From: Serinus canaria
Lineage: Eukaryota > Chordata > Aves > Passeriformes > Fringillidae
NCBI RefSeq assembly: GCF_022539315.1
Contig: NC_066313.1
Coordinates: 9,551,764 to 9,615,763 of the forward strand
Reading direction: 5' to 3'
DNA: 64,000 nucleotides
Position numbers and translations under genes: made by a program. The notes beneath the pieces are model-generated. The model did not search any database. It was not told where the DNA came from and saw only the letters and a list, made by a program, of their open reading frames with translations. This document shows, in pieces, positions 28,986 through 41,445 of the stretch; within the stretch, counting starts at the first letter, position 1; each line of letters starts with the position of its first letter.

Positions 28986-31900
28986 ATATGCTTTCATTCA
29001 CTGAAGTTCAACCTAATCCTAAGTAAATAATAACATAGTCTACATTAATTTATCTTTCTTTCATAAAGTTCAAGACCATCATTGAAGGCTATCTATCATG
29101 AGCAAATGGTAAGTTAGGCAATTTTAACACCTCTGAGCATCTGGATTCCTACCAGATGTAAGAAAATAAGGTCCAGTCTCCTACTGATTTAATTTCCTTA
29201 TACCAAAAGGTATTTTTTAAACTTTATTTAAAAGAACAGGTATAGCACCTAAAACATTTCTGACAATTCTGTCAGCTATGGATTATTAAGAGAGGCAGGA
29301 GCAGATTTCCTACACAGACCCAACAACGACATTTACCCTGACCTACAGGGAACGCCTTCCTAAGCAATAAGAAATAGTCCACTCTCAATGACAACTCAGT
29401 CCTAAGAGAATGCCAATTATGCCAAGATTGCACAAACAGATGTACAGCAATTTTGTGGTACGGACTACTTTACACCAGGGACAAAGCTAAAACCATTTAT
29501 CTCAATTAACTTAGGATCTAAGGAGTAATTTAAGCTGTTGCCTTAAAGGTGAAAGGCCACCACTTGATCCAACTATCCACCCATACCTCTTATTTACACT
29601 AAATATAAATCTTCATTTTTAAAGTTAGATATGTCAGACTATATTTTTACCCTCAACTCTATGCCTTTTATGTCTTGTACAAAATAAAAAGGCTAGTGCC
29701 ATTTTTTCAGTCATTTTCAATAGCCCTGTCATGGTTTGAAAAGTTGGCCAATTGCCCTAAAATAACAAAACCTAATCAATAGGAGGCATGACGATAATTG
29801 AAATTCCTCAAATTAGGAGATCACTCCTAGCTTACAAATAACACTAATAAGTGACATCAGATTCCCAGTCACCCAAGAGCTGCTGGAATTGAAAAGCATT
29901 TTGAAACGTGCACAAACACAATAGAATGAAATAGTAAATGAAGGAACATAGATTAGTGAATGAAAGAATCAATTCCTCAAAAGAATATTCCCACAGAAAA
30001 GAGCTATCTGTAATATAATGGTTAATAAATCCACCCAAATTTATAAACCTGGAATTGCTGCTGTTTCAGCCCTACCAATGTGTCATTCAACAGTCAGGCC
30101 AACCCTGTGCAGGAACATCACACAGTTCTGTCAGGTTAGAGCCCACAGTATTCCTCAAGGTTTTGACCAAGATCTAGTACTAAAGACTGCAAAAGGAGAC
30201 AGTCTGGCACATCCTGTGTCACACAGCCACTGTGAACTCCCTCCGCTGCAGAAGTGGACAATTGCCTCCTTCACGAAGTATGTCATCCTCACACCACACA
30301 AGAGCTGGTACAGATCATGGCCTATCAATCTTTGTACAAATGAAATGTGACACACAAATGAATGTGACAAGGTATGGCTAGAGTACTGGCCGATGAAATC
30401 CAAGGTATAGCATCAAAATATAGGGCCTCATATACCAACTTAATTAGAATTAATAATATCTTATATCTGGGGACCAGCAATTCATGGAGTATAGAGTTAA
30501 GACACCAATAAAGACACCAAGTAGTTAGCTATATCTCTATTTTCAGAGGCCTCTCAGTGAAGGCAGAGCAAAGATTTAATTCCTTTTTTTTGTTGTTTTA
30601 AGTGCTAGTTTTGAGATACAGGAGTGATCCTTCTTTTAGCACTTTGTGTTTTAACATTACATGAATGTCCAGCTAGTGAACAGGCTATAATTGTGTGCCT
30701 AGACACGAGCCCAGTTTTGCTACAGCTGTCAAGATTTGCACCCTCTCATTTTCAATATAAAGCCAGATAAATATTCAGGGAATTTTAATTTTCTATTGTT
30801 CAAGTGACTAGCTTATCTATGGTCCAAAAGATTATTTGCATTAGTTATATAATAGCTCTCAGAACTGCAGTTAAGATTTATAACACATAAACTCCATTCC
30901 ATTCACTGTAAGTTTTTAACAAAATACAAGGACTGTTATTTGCAGGCATAAAATAACTCAGTATTTTTTGAAGGGATTTTGAAATCTATTTCCTGCCTGA
31001 AGAGATTTTTTTTTTTTTTTTTGGTCTCTGCTTTCACTTGGATGTCTAAACATGAAATTGTAACTTATACTGTAGAATTAGTGTTGGAGATAAATAAAGA
31101 AATAAAAAACTTCTTTCCTTGAAAGGAGAAGCTTTATATACCTAGTTCTACCTAGGCTGAGATGAAACTTAACTTTGTTTCATTAATTCTTCCCACTGTG
31201 CAGCTTGGAGGTATTCTCCAGCTTCTACAGCAAGGCTAATTCGATTACCCCCACCACTTGGAAGATTAAAAATAAACATAGATTGTAAGGTATACTGTGA
31301 ATCTCTTTATACAAACAAAAGTTAAAACTCTCTAGCAAAAAATTCAGCAACTGTAATGCTCTCCATTTACTAATTTTATTAATAATTTTATATAACAACA
31401 TATATATAAAAGAAACATTTTCATACAATAAATTTATTATTATATAATAAAGGGATCTCACTAAGTCTCAATCTTCTGAACTGGCAGCTCTCTCACCTCC
31501 AAAGTGTCTCACCAGTGTGGGCAAGAAGTGCCAAGTGTCAGGAACACCATGTTTTAACAATATTTCTCAAAAATTCTGAGGATTTGGTTTTTCAAAGAGA
31601 CAGCCCCAGTGCCACCCAGCCAGGTCTATCGTCACTGTCCACCTCATTTTATCAAGGGAAAGATTCTGAAGCACAGGCATCAATTCTTTATCATGAGCAG
31701 GAAGGGGAACAAGAGCCAGTGACATCTACATTACATTAGGTATACATTCCCTGAACACTCAAACACTTTAGGACACTGATCTATCTTATTTTTGCCATAT
31801 TTACTGGCAATGAGTAAAGCTTTCAAAAATCCTTACAAAGCAAAAGCTCTTCTATTACTGGAAAAGTAAAACAAAACCAGAAAGACCTACTTTTAAAGCT

Positions 31901-32584
31901 GTTACTGAAACTACAGCAGTATTTTTGCTGATTTTTAATGTATTTGGAAAGAAGTAAAAGAAGGTCTGTAAGACAGTATTTATTTTTCTATCATGCTTGT
32001 TTTCCTTTGTTAGTTTTAAAAACTGCTACTATGATTTGTATTTTTTCCCCTCCCTCTTGGATATATCTTTTTTCACTAAAAAACTCACAGTATTAGCACT
32101 TGGAAAAGTACTTACAAACCCTCTACAAAATTTCTTTCTTGAAGACATGGAAAGAAAAAAGTCATTTTTACTGACAATTTATCTACTTGTCCCAATGGTC
32201 AGACACTATTAACAAATATTTTAGGAAGGACATTCATAATTCTCCTCAAAATTATTTAAGTAAATACCCTCCAAGCAATTTTAAGGCCTGTTAACAATAG
32301 CTGCATTTGTCATTTAAAGCAAAAATAAATGCAAGTGAAAGTAATAAGCAATATCTATTTATAGCTCTCCAAGACAGCTGCACCAAGAATACAACATGCA
32401 ATAGAATAATTTTCTGATTTATTTCTTTGGCTTATAACATCCAGTTAGGTTTTATTTATATCACATGCATATGCAACCAATTCATATTAATTTAAAAAAG
32501 CTTATACATAGGAAAGTAAATTGTGATCTGAAAAGTCTTGTGACACAGCAGAGAATATTAAAGAATCTATTTTCTCCCAGGTAC
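28986..32584. other. Intron 1 stretch with T-runs and a possible LTR scrap
   Basis: AT-rich sequence with a 17-nt T-run at 31006-31022 and an AT-rich, partly palindromic run at 31370-31450. At 29730 TGTCATGGTTTGAAAAG resembles the start of bird retroviral LTRs, but no matching end is seen. No gene is visible. Confidence 0.4.
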
Positions 32585-32587
32585 TCA

Positions 32588-32800
32588 GTGTACAGGCTGA
32601 GCAATTTCTTCACTGAAAGGTTGATTAACATTGGAATGGGCTGCTCAGGGACAAGGTGGAATGACTGCTCCTAAAAGTGTTCAAGAAATGACTGGAGATG
32701 GCACTGAGTGCTATGGTTCATTTGACTAGGTGGTGATCAGTTAAAGGCTGGACTTGCTGACCTTGGAGATCTTTTTCAACGTTGACTTAATGATTCTTTT
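32588..32800 (+). mobile_element. CR1 LINE, 3' end
   Basis: Plus-orientation CR1: GAGCAATTTCTTCACTGAAA, then GGAATGGGCTGCTCAGGGA, and the tail GACCTTGGAGATCTTTTTCA ending in AATGATTCTTTT. Related to the 7708 subfamily. Confidence 0.82.
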
Positions 32801-33291
32801 TTCTTTAAATGTCTGGTAACTCCTGTTTCCAGGTGAATTATAACTTATCTTATAATTACTCACAAGAGTTATAACTCCTCATCCAAAGAGTGACCAAATT
32901 TATTCTACCCTTATCCCTGTTTTGGGAATACCAAGCAGTCTAGTAAGACAGCTGGACACAAATGCTAAGAAGCATGAAGGAAATTTGTTGTCAAATAATG
33001 CCCCTGCTTTTCTAATTTGCAAATTGGTTTTAAAATAGATTTTTGTCTCTCTAATAGTGAAAAATTTTAGCCCTGAGGACAGATGCAGCTAAAGGTGGTT
33101 ACCTTAAATCAATAGCCACCCTCTATTTGAAGATGAAATAAATGTGGCTTTCATGGTGGTACAGACTTCTTTCCCAAGCTGCTGACTGCACTGCTTCCTG
33201 CCTAATCTGTTGTACATCATTGTCTTGGGTTCCCACTGGTTTTCTAATGGAGCACAGGTGAAGCTTCTGGTATCTGTTAACCTCCTTTTTC

Positions 33292-33332
33292 TGTTCCTCT
33301 GAGTGGACTCTTAACAGCACAATTTTCTTTTT
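33292..33332. repeat. Dispersed repeat, copy 1 (41-bp identical block)
   Basis: A 41-bp segment beginning TGTTCCTCTGAGTGGACTCT and ending in a T-rich tract is identical to 37558-37598. Flanks show only weak similarity. It probably belongs to an unrecognised interspersed element, perhaps an LTR or SINE end. Confidence 0.6.
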
Positions 33333-33449
33333 TTTTTCCTGATAACAACTTCATACTTAGTTTTAATTCACTCTCTTAAGCTTTGTATAATCATAAAAAA
33401 CAAAACAAAACCAAACCAAAACTTCCTTCTCAGCACTAACCTCCCACAC

Positions 33450-33498
33450 AACCTGCCAACCACACTAACCTGGTTGGCACTAACCTGCCAACCACATC
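33450..33498. repeat. Partial tandem duplication with small hairpin
   Basis: AACCTGCCAACCACA occurs at 33450 and 33482 (32-bp period). Between them GCCAACCA and TGGTTGGC form a perfect 8-bp stem with an 8-nt loop. Confidence 0.65.
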
Positions 33499-33631
33499 AA
33501 AACCAAAACTGTGCCCCCACTGATGCTGATGACAAAATTCCCAGCATCTTCTGCTGAGTCAGGGTTTCATCTACATTGCACTACAAAAAGGAAAATTTGT
33601 TCTTCAGTAACATTAGGAGCAAATGTGAATT

Positions 33632-33678
33632 AAACAAACAAACAAACAAAAAAGCCAACAAAAAAAAAAAAAAAAAAA
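33632..33678. repeat. (AAAC)n microsatellite and A-run
   Basis: About five AAAC units are followed shortly by a run of 19 A (33660-33678). Confidence 0.85.
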
Positions 33679-33793
33679 CCCAGAACAAACAAACTTTCTT
33701 CCCAAAATACTTCATCCAGCTTACCTAGTAAATTAAGAGAATTCTCTCACAAGATGTTTTGTGTAGTACATATTTAGAACTTACTGCATTATC

Positions 33794-34215
33794 ATAGAAT
33801 CACAGAATATTCTCAGTTGGGAGGGACCCACAAGGATCATCACAGTCCATCACAGTTTACTTTCCTATATATAATACCAGTTTATAAAAAAAGCTTATCT
33901 ATAAGAAAGCAGACTATGCACAGGACATCCCCAAGAATCCCACCAAGTACCTGAGAGTGTTGTCCAAAAGCTTCTTGAGCTCTGTGAGGCTGCTGCTGTG
34001 ACCACTGCCCTGGGAAGCCTATTCCAGTGCCCAGCCACCCTCTGGGAAAGAACCTTTTCTTGATAGCCAACCTAAACATTCCCCTGACACAGCTTCATGC
34101 CATTCCCTTGGGTCCTGTCACTGGTCACAGAGATCAATTTGCCCCTCCACTTCCCCTCATAAGGATGATGAACACTCCAATGAGGTTTCCCCTCAGTCTC
34201 CTCTTCTCTTATACA
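33794..34215 (-). mobile_element. CR1 LINE fragment, subfamily shared with 61410
   Basis: Begins ATCATAGAATCACAGAATAT and contains AAGCTTCTTGAGCTCTGTGA, GCCCAGCCACCCTCTGGGAA and GGGTCCTGTCACTGGTCACA. The copy at 61410-61735 has the same order of blocks. An unrelated-looking piece near 33850-33905 interrupts the similarity. Confidence 0.85.
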
Positions 34216-37200
34216 CATATATCATGTATAGATTATAATAACATAACAGAAATTAAGTCCTCAAATAATACCAATTATTTCAAGAGTAGTATCAGCACAA
34301 TAATTTACTCAAATGTTGCTACTAATAAGTTTATGCCTACCCAGTATCTCTTACCTTTTAATGTTATTTTTCCCTAACAACTTTTTAGAATACTAAAAAA
34401 ACCCAGCCATTGATACTTAAAGTTTATTATCCTTCTATATCTCAATGTTTTATAAATGGGGAAAGCTCAACCATTTGCAAGAATAGGAAACCTAACAAAT
34501 CATGAATAAACAGGGTTATCTGTAGTTTTCACTAGAGTGAAAGAGACAATTCTCCTTGACAGAGGAGAAACTTGCAGGTTTTAAAACTAAATAGAAGACT
34601 TAAGATATGGTTTAATTTTCAGGAAGGTACCTCTTTCCAACTTCACATAAAATTTGGCTTGCACATGTAAATTTTGTAAGTTTAATTTATTTTAATTTCC
34701 TCAAGGCACTAGTTAAGTATGGCAGAAAATTATGACTGCACAGAACAGAAGTCTCTATGCAGAGACTTCACAAAGTAACCCTGCCAAAGGACAAAGTTTC
34801 TTACAATAGTACTTCCCTCATCAACACTGCTTTCCCCCCCCGCCCCCAACCCTTGCTGTCCTTTAATTCTTCATATTCGAGCAACATGATTAGAAAACAG
34901 CAGCCAGAGAAGAATGAACAGAACAGAAAAGGAGCTGGAAAATAAACTAAAGCAACTGACAAGAAAACGAGATAGAACAAACTCTTCAACTTTGAAATAC
35001 AAGGAGGCAAGTGACATGAATAAAACACAGAAGATGAAGCAGATGAAGAGCACAGGGAATGAAAATCTGTAAACACAAGAGCACATTTTTCTCCCTGGCC
35101 TAGAATAAATCTGGAAGTTTCAGCTCCACTGATTTCTGTGTAGTGAGCTAAGACATTTCTCATTTTCTGGCCTATGCAGAGGAAAATGTTCTACAATTAG
35201 AAAAGTAAAGCACTGAGAATGAGGAGATTTCACATTTGAAACTTGACAAGAAAGTCACACATCTGTCATCATCACAAAATGCTAGGAAATAGACTTAGAA
35301 GGAGAGGAGAAAGAAAATGTAAGAGATGGTCACAGATCTGTCTCATATGAAAGGAAAAGTTAATGCAAACCTGCCTTCCTTACTTGCTTTTCCACTTCAA
35401 TACCATAGCTATAAACTGCTCCTTATTTAAATAAATGCAGGCTACTTAATCTGAAAGAAGTTTATTCTACAAAGGCACTGGGCTTGGGGAACAGACAAGA
35501 TCTCTGGAAAATGGTCCTTCCTTCAGCATGTTAAGCTGCATGAATACAGACAGGAAACAGGAAAGACAGTCAGCTAAATGTCACCATTTAAAAGAGGTTT
35601 CCTCTCATTTCAGACAAGCCCACAGCTACCACTTCCTTCCTGACTCCTTCCCTGGCATATTTAGATTTCCAGAGGCACATAGCTTAGGACTGAGGAGAAG
35701 CACAAGGAAGGACAGGCATTGTTCAATGCTTCACCACAGCAGTGCCTGCTCCCCTCCACAACCCCTGTCCCAAGCCAGCAGTGCTGAATCTCCCTCTACC
35801 TCTTCTTTCCTTCTTAATTCAGTGTAGCAGGACTGTAACAGTAACAGGAGGGAAAATTATTACTAGAAGGCATATTTAATGGTCTGTGATTCTTGCATTC
35901 TGATCCTCCTGGACCTCAAAAGTTGCCTTGTTTTAGGTGTCAGACAAATAGATGTAGCAGCAGCAGAAACAGTTCAAGTCACACTTCTTCCTCAACTATA
36001 AACAACTGCACACCTATCCCACCATCAGCTGTGTTCTTGGAGACCAAATCTCACTACTCCTTCTGCCATAAAGTTGCCAAGTGGTACAGGGCATATCCTT
36101 TATACTAACAGCTAATCCAAATTTTTTAACCAATATCCACATTCAGAGACAAAATCGTGTCAATTTCCCCATGCAAGTCTCAGCAGGAAGAACAACAGTG
36201 CTTTGGGGGTAGCATTGAAGAACAACTGAGGCAACATCTGCTGTGATTTATGGAGGGAAAATTCTCAGTCTCAGCACTTGCAGCTTTCATGGAAGTAACT
36301 GAAAACTCAGCTGTACTTTGGTTGGTATTTAAACTACTCCTAGAGTCTGTGTGGATCAGGAAGAAAAATGAAAAAAACCCACTACCCCCAAAAGAACTAC
36401 ACATATCCCCTCCCCCATTAGCAGTATGTAAGATACAGTCAGTTCCCTGTCATTTAACTTACAACACTTGTATCTTCATTTTTCCCTGGAGGCAAATTCA
36501 GCCCTGACCTAAACAGACACAAATTCCATTAAGCTACACTGGGATTCAATCCAGTACTGCCAGGTCACCCAACAGCCTTGAAAATATGGGTGAAGCCAGT
36601 TTTGCCCCTATGGGAATAACAAATTATTTCAAGTTGCTGCACTGTTTTTCCAAGTACATCATCACTGAATTTCTCTATTATCTGTATATCACTAAATTGA
36701 GTCAACAGAACATTTTACATTGGTAATGAGACCCTTGGCCACTCACCATTTACTCCTGGTAAGGAACGATACAGGGGCCTGTTCTGTCCACAAGCAGTCA
36801 GCTGTTTCTACAGCCCAAATCACAGATCTCAGCAGTCATATGTTCAGTTTCCTCCTTCACAGGAGTCACACACAGACTCTTCAGCAATCTTTCTTGAGAG
36901 ATATAATTATTACTTTAAGACTGCTCTCCAGGCTAAGTTTCATTAAGCACTTGAGGAAAAAATATATTGTCTATACATTCATCCTGCAATCAATTTCAAG
37001 TGAAATCTGCCACAGCTCTCATGAGTTTGATAGTCTATTAATAAAGACAATATTACCAAATAATTTATACCTGTTACATCACCACACACAACCATTTCTA
37101 AGAGACAAGGTTTAAAAGCAGCCAATGACATTTAGATAAGGCCACTTTTAGATCACTGCAGGAGGTGATGGTCAAGTGATTCTTGCCACAGCACACAATT

Positions 37201-40200
37201 ATTTGAAAAAGTATGATTTAAAAAGGAATAAAGAGTTTCACAAACTAGAACAAGAGTACCACAATTATTATCAATCCTTTCTGATTTTAACACACATAAC
37301 GCAACATTGCTACTTGAATGCTTCAAGAGCACTGAATGTTCAGCTGTTTGAAATAGTTTGTAAACAACTTCAATATCTTGCATTAAAACTGGCAGGAGCA
37401 CTATGAAGACTTTTTGCACGCTTTTCTAGTTCTAGCAAAAACCAGAAGGTATCAATCACCCAGGTTCAACAGCAGCTGACTGGAGCCATTCATTGAGCTG
37501 TGCATTGCTACCACTGTGCCTCCATGAATAAGTCTCAAAGTCTCCCCCTCCTTTTTTTGTTCCTCTGAGTGGACTCTTAACAGCACAATTTTCTTTTTCT
37601 TTTTTTTTTTTTTTAACTTTCTGAATGGCTTCAAGAGATCAGCTGGAAAGAAACACCATTAGTAAAAACAAAAGTCTCCAAAGAAAAAGTGGGAACAAAG
37701 TGGACACATTAGAGACAAGTTGTGATTCATGGCCTACACTGTGCTTTGCCCCTCTCTTTACCTCAATACACTTTTCAGTTTTACTGCTGGATAAGAACAG
37801 GGCAGACCATTGCACTTCTCCTAGCAACCAAAAATCACTTAGGGGAAAAAAAGGCATGTTGTCTGCTGAAAGGGGGAACAGAGATATTTGGGGTCATACA
37901 AAGACAGACATATGTTCTTTTGCATTTGATTCTAAGTTGAGCAGTTGTCAAAAAAGAGTCAGTAAATAATAACACTAATAAGCAGCTCTGGTTTACACTG
38001 ATTCATATTTAATTAAATATCTGTTTGCCTACTCATCACACTTCATTTTCCTTTAATTCAGTGCTTTAATGCTTCCTACTACTGTTTAGAGTTTTGCTTT
38101 CAGGGACATAAATTCTATCCCATACAGTTTCTAAAACTACTTTCTATACTTAGATCTACACACACTTCTAATGATCTCTCCATACAGTTATTTTGGGTTT
38201 TTTTTTTAAGCTAGATCTATACACAGAAAAAACTATTCTTATGGATTTAAACACAATAGCACTAATAGACAATTTTAACATAGGATCCTCCTATTCTAAA
38301 TTTTATCTAATAGATACTATTTACATGTTACAGAACACATTGTCTGATCTCATTTGGTAACGACCACAACGTACAGTTTAAGATGATGAAACAAGTTCAA
38401 GCAGAAGGAAAAAACCAAAATTTTGTAACTCAGACATACATCTGAATAGCCAAGTCACACTGACTAGCTTAAAACCAAAGCATTATAATTTAAAATCCAG
38501 TTTGGGGACAGAACAGATGCATACATCAAGGATAAAATGCAGCCTGCAGTACTTCTGATAGTTAATTTTTTTCCCACTGGAAGTCCTTTGCTTAATAGCT
38601 GTTGCCTTGACACAAATCAACCATTTTAGTACATCCACTAAATTCTTCTTTCATATCATAAAAACACATATACAAAAAGCTCCAGCCAATTTATCACAGC
38701 ACTTCTGCAGTACATCAGGTTAAAGTGAGCTCAGACCTTGTTCACTCCATCAAACTACAAATAAGTATTTTTTTGAAGCCACTCCAAACAAACCTGGACT
38801 AAAACAATTGAACAGAAAAGCTTATTCACTTCATGGATAAGTGATGTACAAAGAGCACAGCAATGATAAAAGCCTAAACATACTGAGTATGAAACAACCC
38901 TGAAGTGTTCAGGAACCAGCACTCCCCTGGTAAGCATGACAGAGGTGCTTTGCTCTCCTGTTCGTTCCCTACACCATCTAAAACCCAGTTCCTCTGTTGG
39001 GTATCTCTCTCCATCAAGCCATGAACCTGGAATCAGGCTACTGTTCCACTCTTTCTCCCAATTACAGTGCAATTTCTCTCTCCAGAAAACTGTCAGAGCG
39101 GGGCAGTGCTACTGTACACACAGGAACAATAAGCAGCTCCAGGTCTCAAAGGTGACATAATATACTCTGGAAAGTGAGAAGGAGGATGCAGGCTTCATCT
39201 GCAGGCTTCTACTATGGAGTGACAGTCACAAAGAGATCAAGTTCTCTAGGGAAAGGCAAGCCAGGTGAAGAAAAAACACTTTTTCAACTAGTTTGGTCCA
39301 AAAGCTTTGCAATGCCATTTGAATTTTTTGTAATAATGAAATGAAGTATTATCCATTTTTTAGTTGCAGAACTCTCTTCAAGATAAAACAAATTGTTAAA
39401 ACAGGCCATTCCACTTGCCAGGATGAAGTCATCTGGGCTACAGGACATGCAGACCTTGAAAACTGCACAGAATGACAGCCTGAGAACCCATGATTATAGA
39501 GCTCCTCCAGCACTGAATACTTTTCACAACTGCTTTTTAACAGTTGACATTTTCACAGCAGTAAAAAAAGTACCTCTGGTAGCCTGGCATGAACTGTTGT
39601 TCCTCCATTCACAATGAATGAGAAACAAGTTGACTGATGTCAGTTACCTGACATTTTGGTTTCAAAAGGTTTAATTTTTTCCACTCAGTTTCTCTTGTAA
39701 TCAATGGCAAGCGATTAATATGAGTGAACCACAGCTCTGTGTTTTACAACTTGCTTCTGGTCGTTAATTCCTTACTTATTTGTCCAATCTGCATTTATGA
39801 CAGGCACATCACAGAGATGCTCTTCTCTCCTTGGCACACTGCACTGAAGCAATAGAGGCCATGCCTAAATACAAATGAAAAGACCATATGCTGCAACAGA
39901 CAGGGTGGCACAACCATCTAGGTAGTCCCTAATGAGTGAGACCATACTTGGCTCTTGGCATGCCCACTCATCCTACCAGTTCATTTCCATATATCAGACC
40001 AAATAAACTGTTCTCCGAACTAAGTGAGGAAAAGTGACAAAGGAAAGTAAAAGCAGGGTATAACAAAGTATGAAGTAGCACAAGGGCGGGTCCTTCACTG
40101 TCATCAGACTGAAGAATTCTGCTGGAACTGAAGTGGGACAATAAAAACTCACTGACGAGGGTAATTCTGCAAGCAAATACCACATATCCCCTAAGGATGC

Positions 40201-41030
40201 TCCAAACCAAGCCTGGAATAGTGTCTTGTACTTGTGCACTGAGCAACTGAATATGATAACCCGAAGACATTTTGTGTTCTTCCAGTCATCACTCAGGGAG
40301 GTAGAACTGAAGGAGTATCCCCACAACCACGACAAATAACAGGACTGGAAGTCTGCAATAGCACCTGCATGCACACAATCTCGATGGGTTACAAAATACA
40401 CACTGGAATCACTAGATAAGGGTGACCTTCAGTTATCAGCAAGCCAGAGACATGACGGCTCCTGGTAGAAACAACAATGCAAACAAGCACCAAGGAATAA
40501 TGTTTGCCAGCCTATCCAGTACATAAGCAGAAAGCTTTCCCACAACCCAATTAAACAGATGTATTAACTCAGGGATCTGCAGATATTAACTGCTATTTAG
40601 TTAGTTTACAGAAAAAAAAATTGCTTAAAAAAAATAAAAAATGACTGGGGGAGAGTGGCAAAGAGCTTAAAGTTCAAAGCACATGCACAAGATACTTCTG
40701 CCAGAACAATGTTCAGATGAATATCTTCACTTCATATTTGCCCAGAACCCAGAGATGAATCTCAGTAAGTCTTGGCCATCAGAGCACAGCAGCTCAATAT
40801 CAGTATCAGTAAGTTCTTACATGGGTACTACTGGTTAGTTTGCCCACTGGTGCTCATGTATTAATTGATTAAGGCTATAATTTTAATAAAATTAAGAGAA
40901 CACCTTTGATCGCTTCCATGGCAGCAATGCCAAGATAAGCTGCAGAGATGGAATTAAAAAGCCATTTTTTACTTCATGAACTTTTGGCTTGAAAAAGCAT
41001 TAAGAATGCATATCTTTACATACACGACAT
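34216..41030. other. Intron 1 stretch, mostly unique
   Basis: AT-rich intron with the second copy of a 41-bp dispersed block at 37558-37598 and a T-run of 15 at 37600-37614. Frames of 100-135 codons at 36720-37115 and 39968-40401 show no recognisable domain, and I regard them as chance. Confidence 0.45.
37558..37598. repeat. Dispersed repeat, copy 2 (41-bp identical block)
   Basis: Identical to 33292-33332 and followed by a longer T-rich tract. The two copies are about 4.3 kb apart in the same orientation. Confidence 0.6.
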
Positions 41031-41445
41031 TGTCACAGTATATACTGCAGTAGAGATGGTCACAATACATAGAGTATCACCATACAATTTCAGAAAGCTC
41101 CCACCCATACAGAGTAACACCATACCATATCAGAAGGCTTCAGGTGTCTGCCCATATAGAGCAACATCACATCACTTCAGAAGGCTCCAAGTGTCTGTCC
41201 CTCGTTCTTTAGCCCAACCTTTTACACCCTCACGTTCATGCACTGCACTTGTGTGTCCTCTGTTCCCTTTGTGATTTGTCAGTGCCCCTGGGCACTCCAG
41301 GGCTCACTGCTGTCAATGCTGCTCACCTGCTTCTCACAGCTACAGCCCATTGAGGATGAGGCTGGACTGCAGCCCCACTCCCAATTACCACAAACTGTAG
41401 GCCTATACAACATGGCACAAGAATTATCTTTTTTGTTACAAAGGG
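41031..41445 (+). mobile_element. Possible solo LTR of an endogenous retrovirus
   Basis: The GC-richer stretch (CCTCTGTTCCCTTTGTGATT, CAGTGCCCCTGGGCACTCCA, GGATGAGGCTGGACTGCAGC) with upstream tandem units is reminiscent of bird LTRs. It could begin TGTCACAG at about 41034 and end near TGTTACA at 41441. I see no target-site duplication and no internal viral genes, so this is tentative. Confidence 0.3.
41069..41202. repeat. Diverged minisatellite, three units of 40-47 bp
   Basis: Units start at 41069 (ATAGAGTATCACCATAC), 41109 (ACAGAGTAACACCATACC) and 41156 (ATAGAGCAACATCACATC). Each continues with TTCAGAA or ATCAGAA followed by a GGCT/AGCT-type run. The units lie at the left side of a possible LTR. 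Confidence 0.7.
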
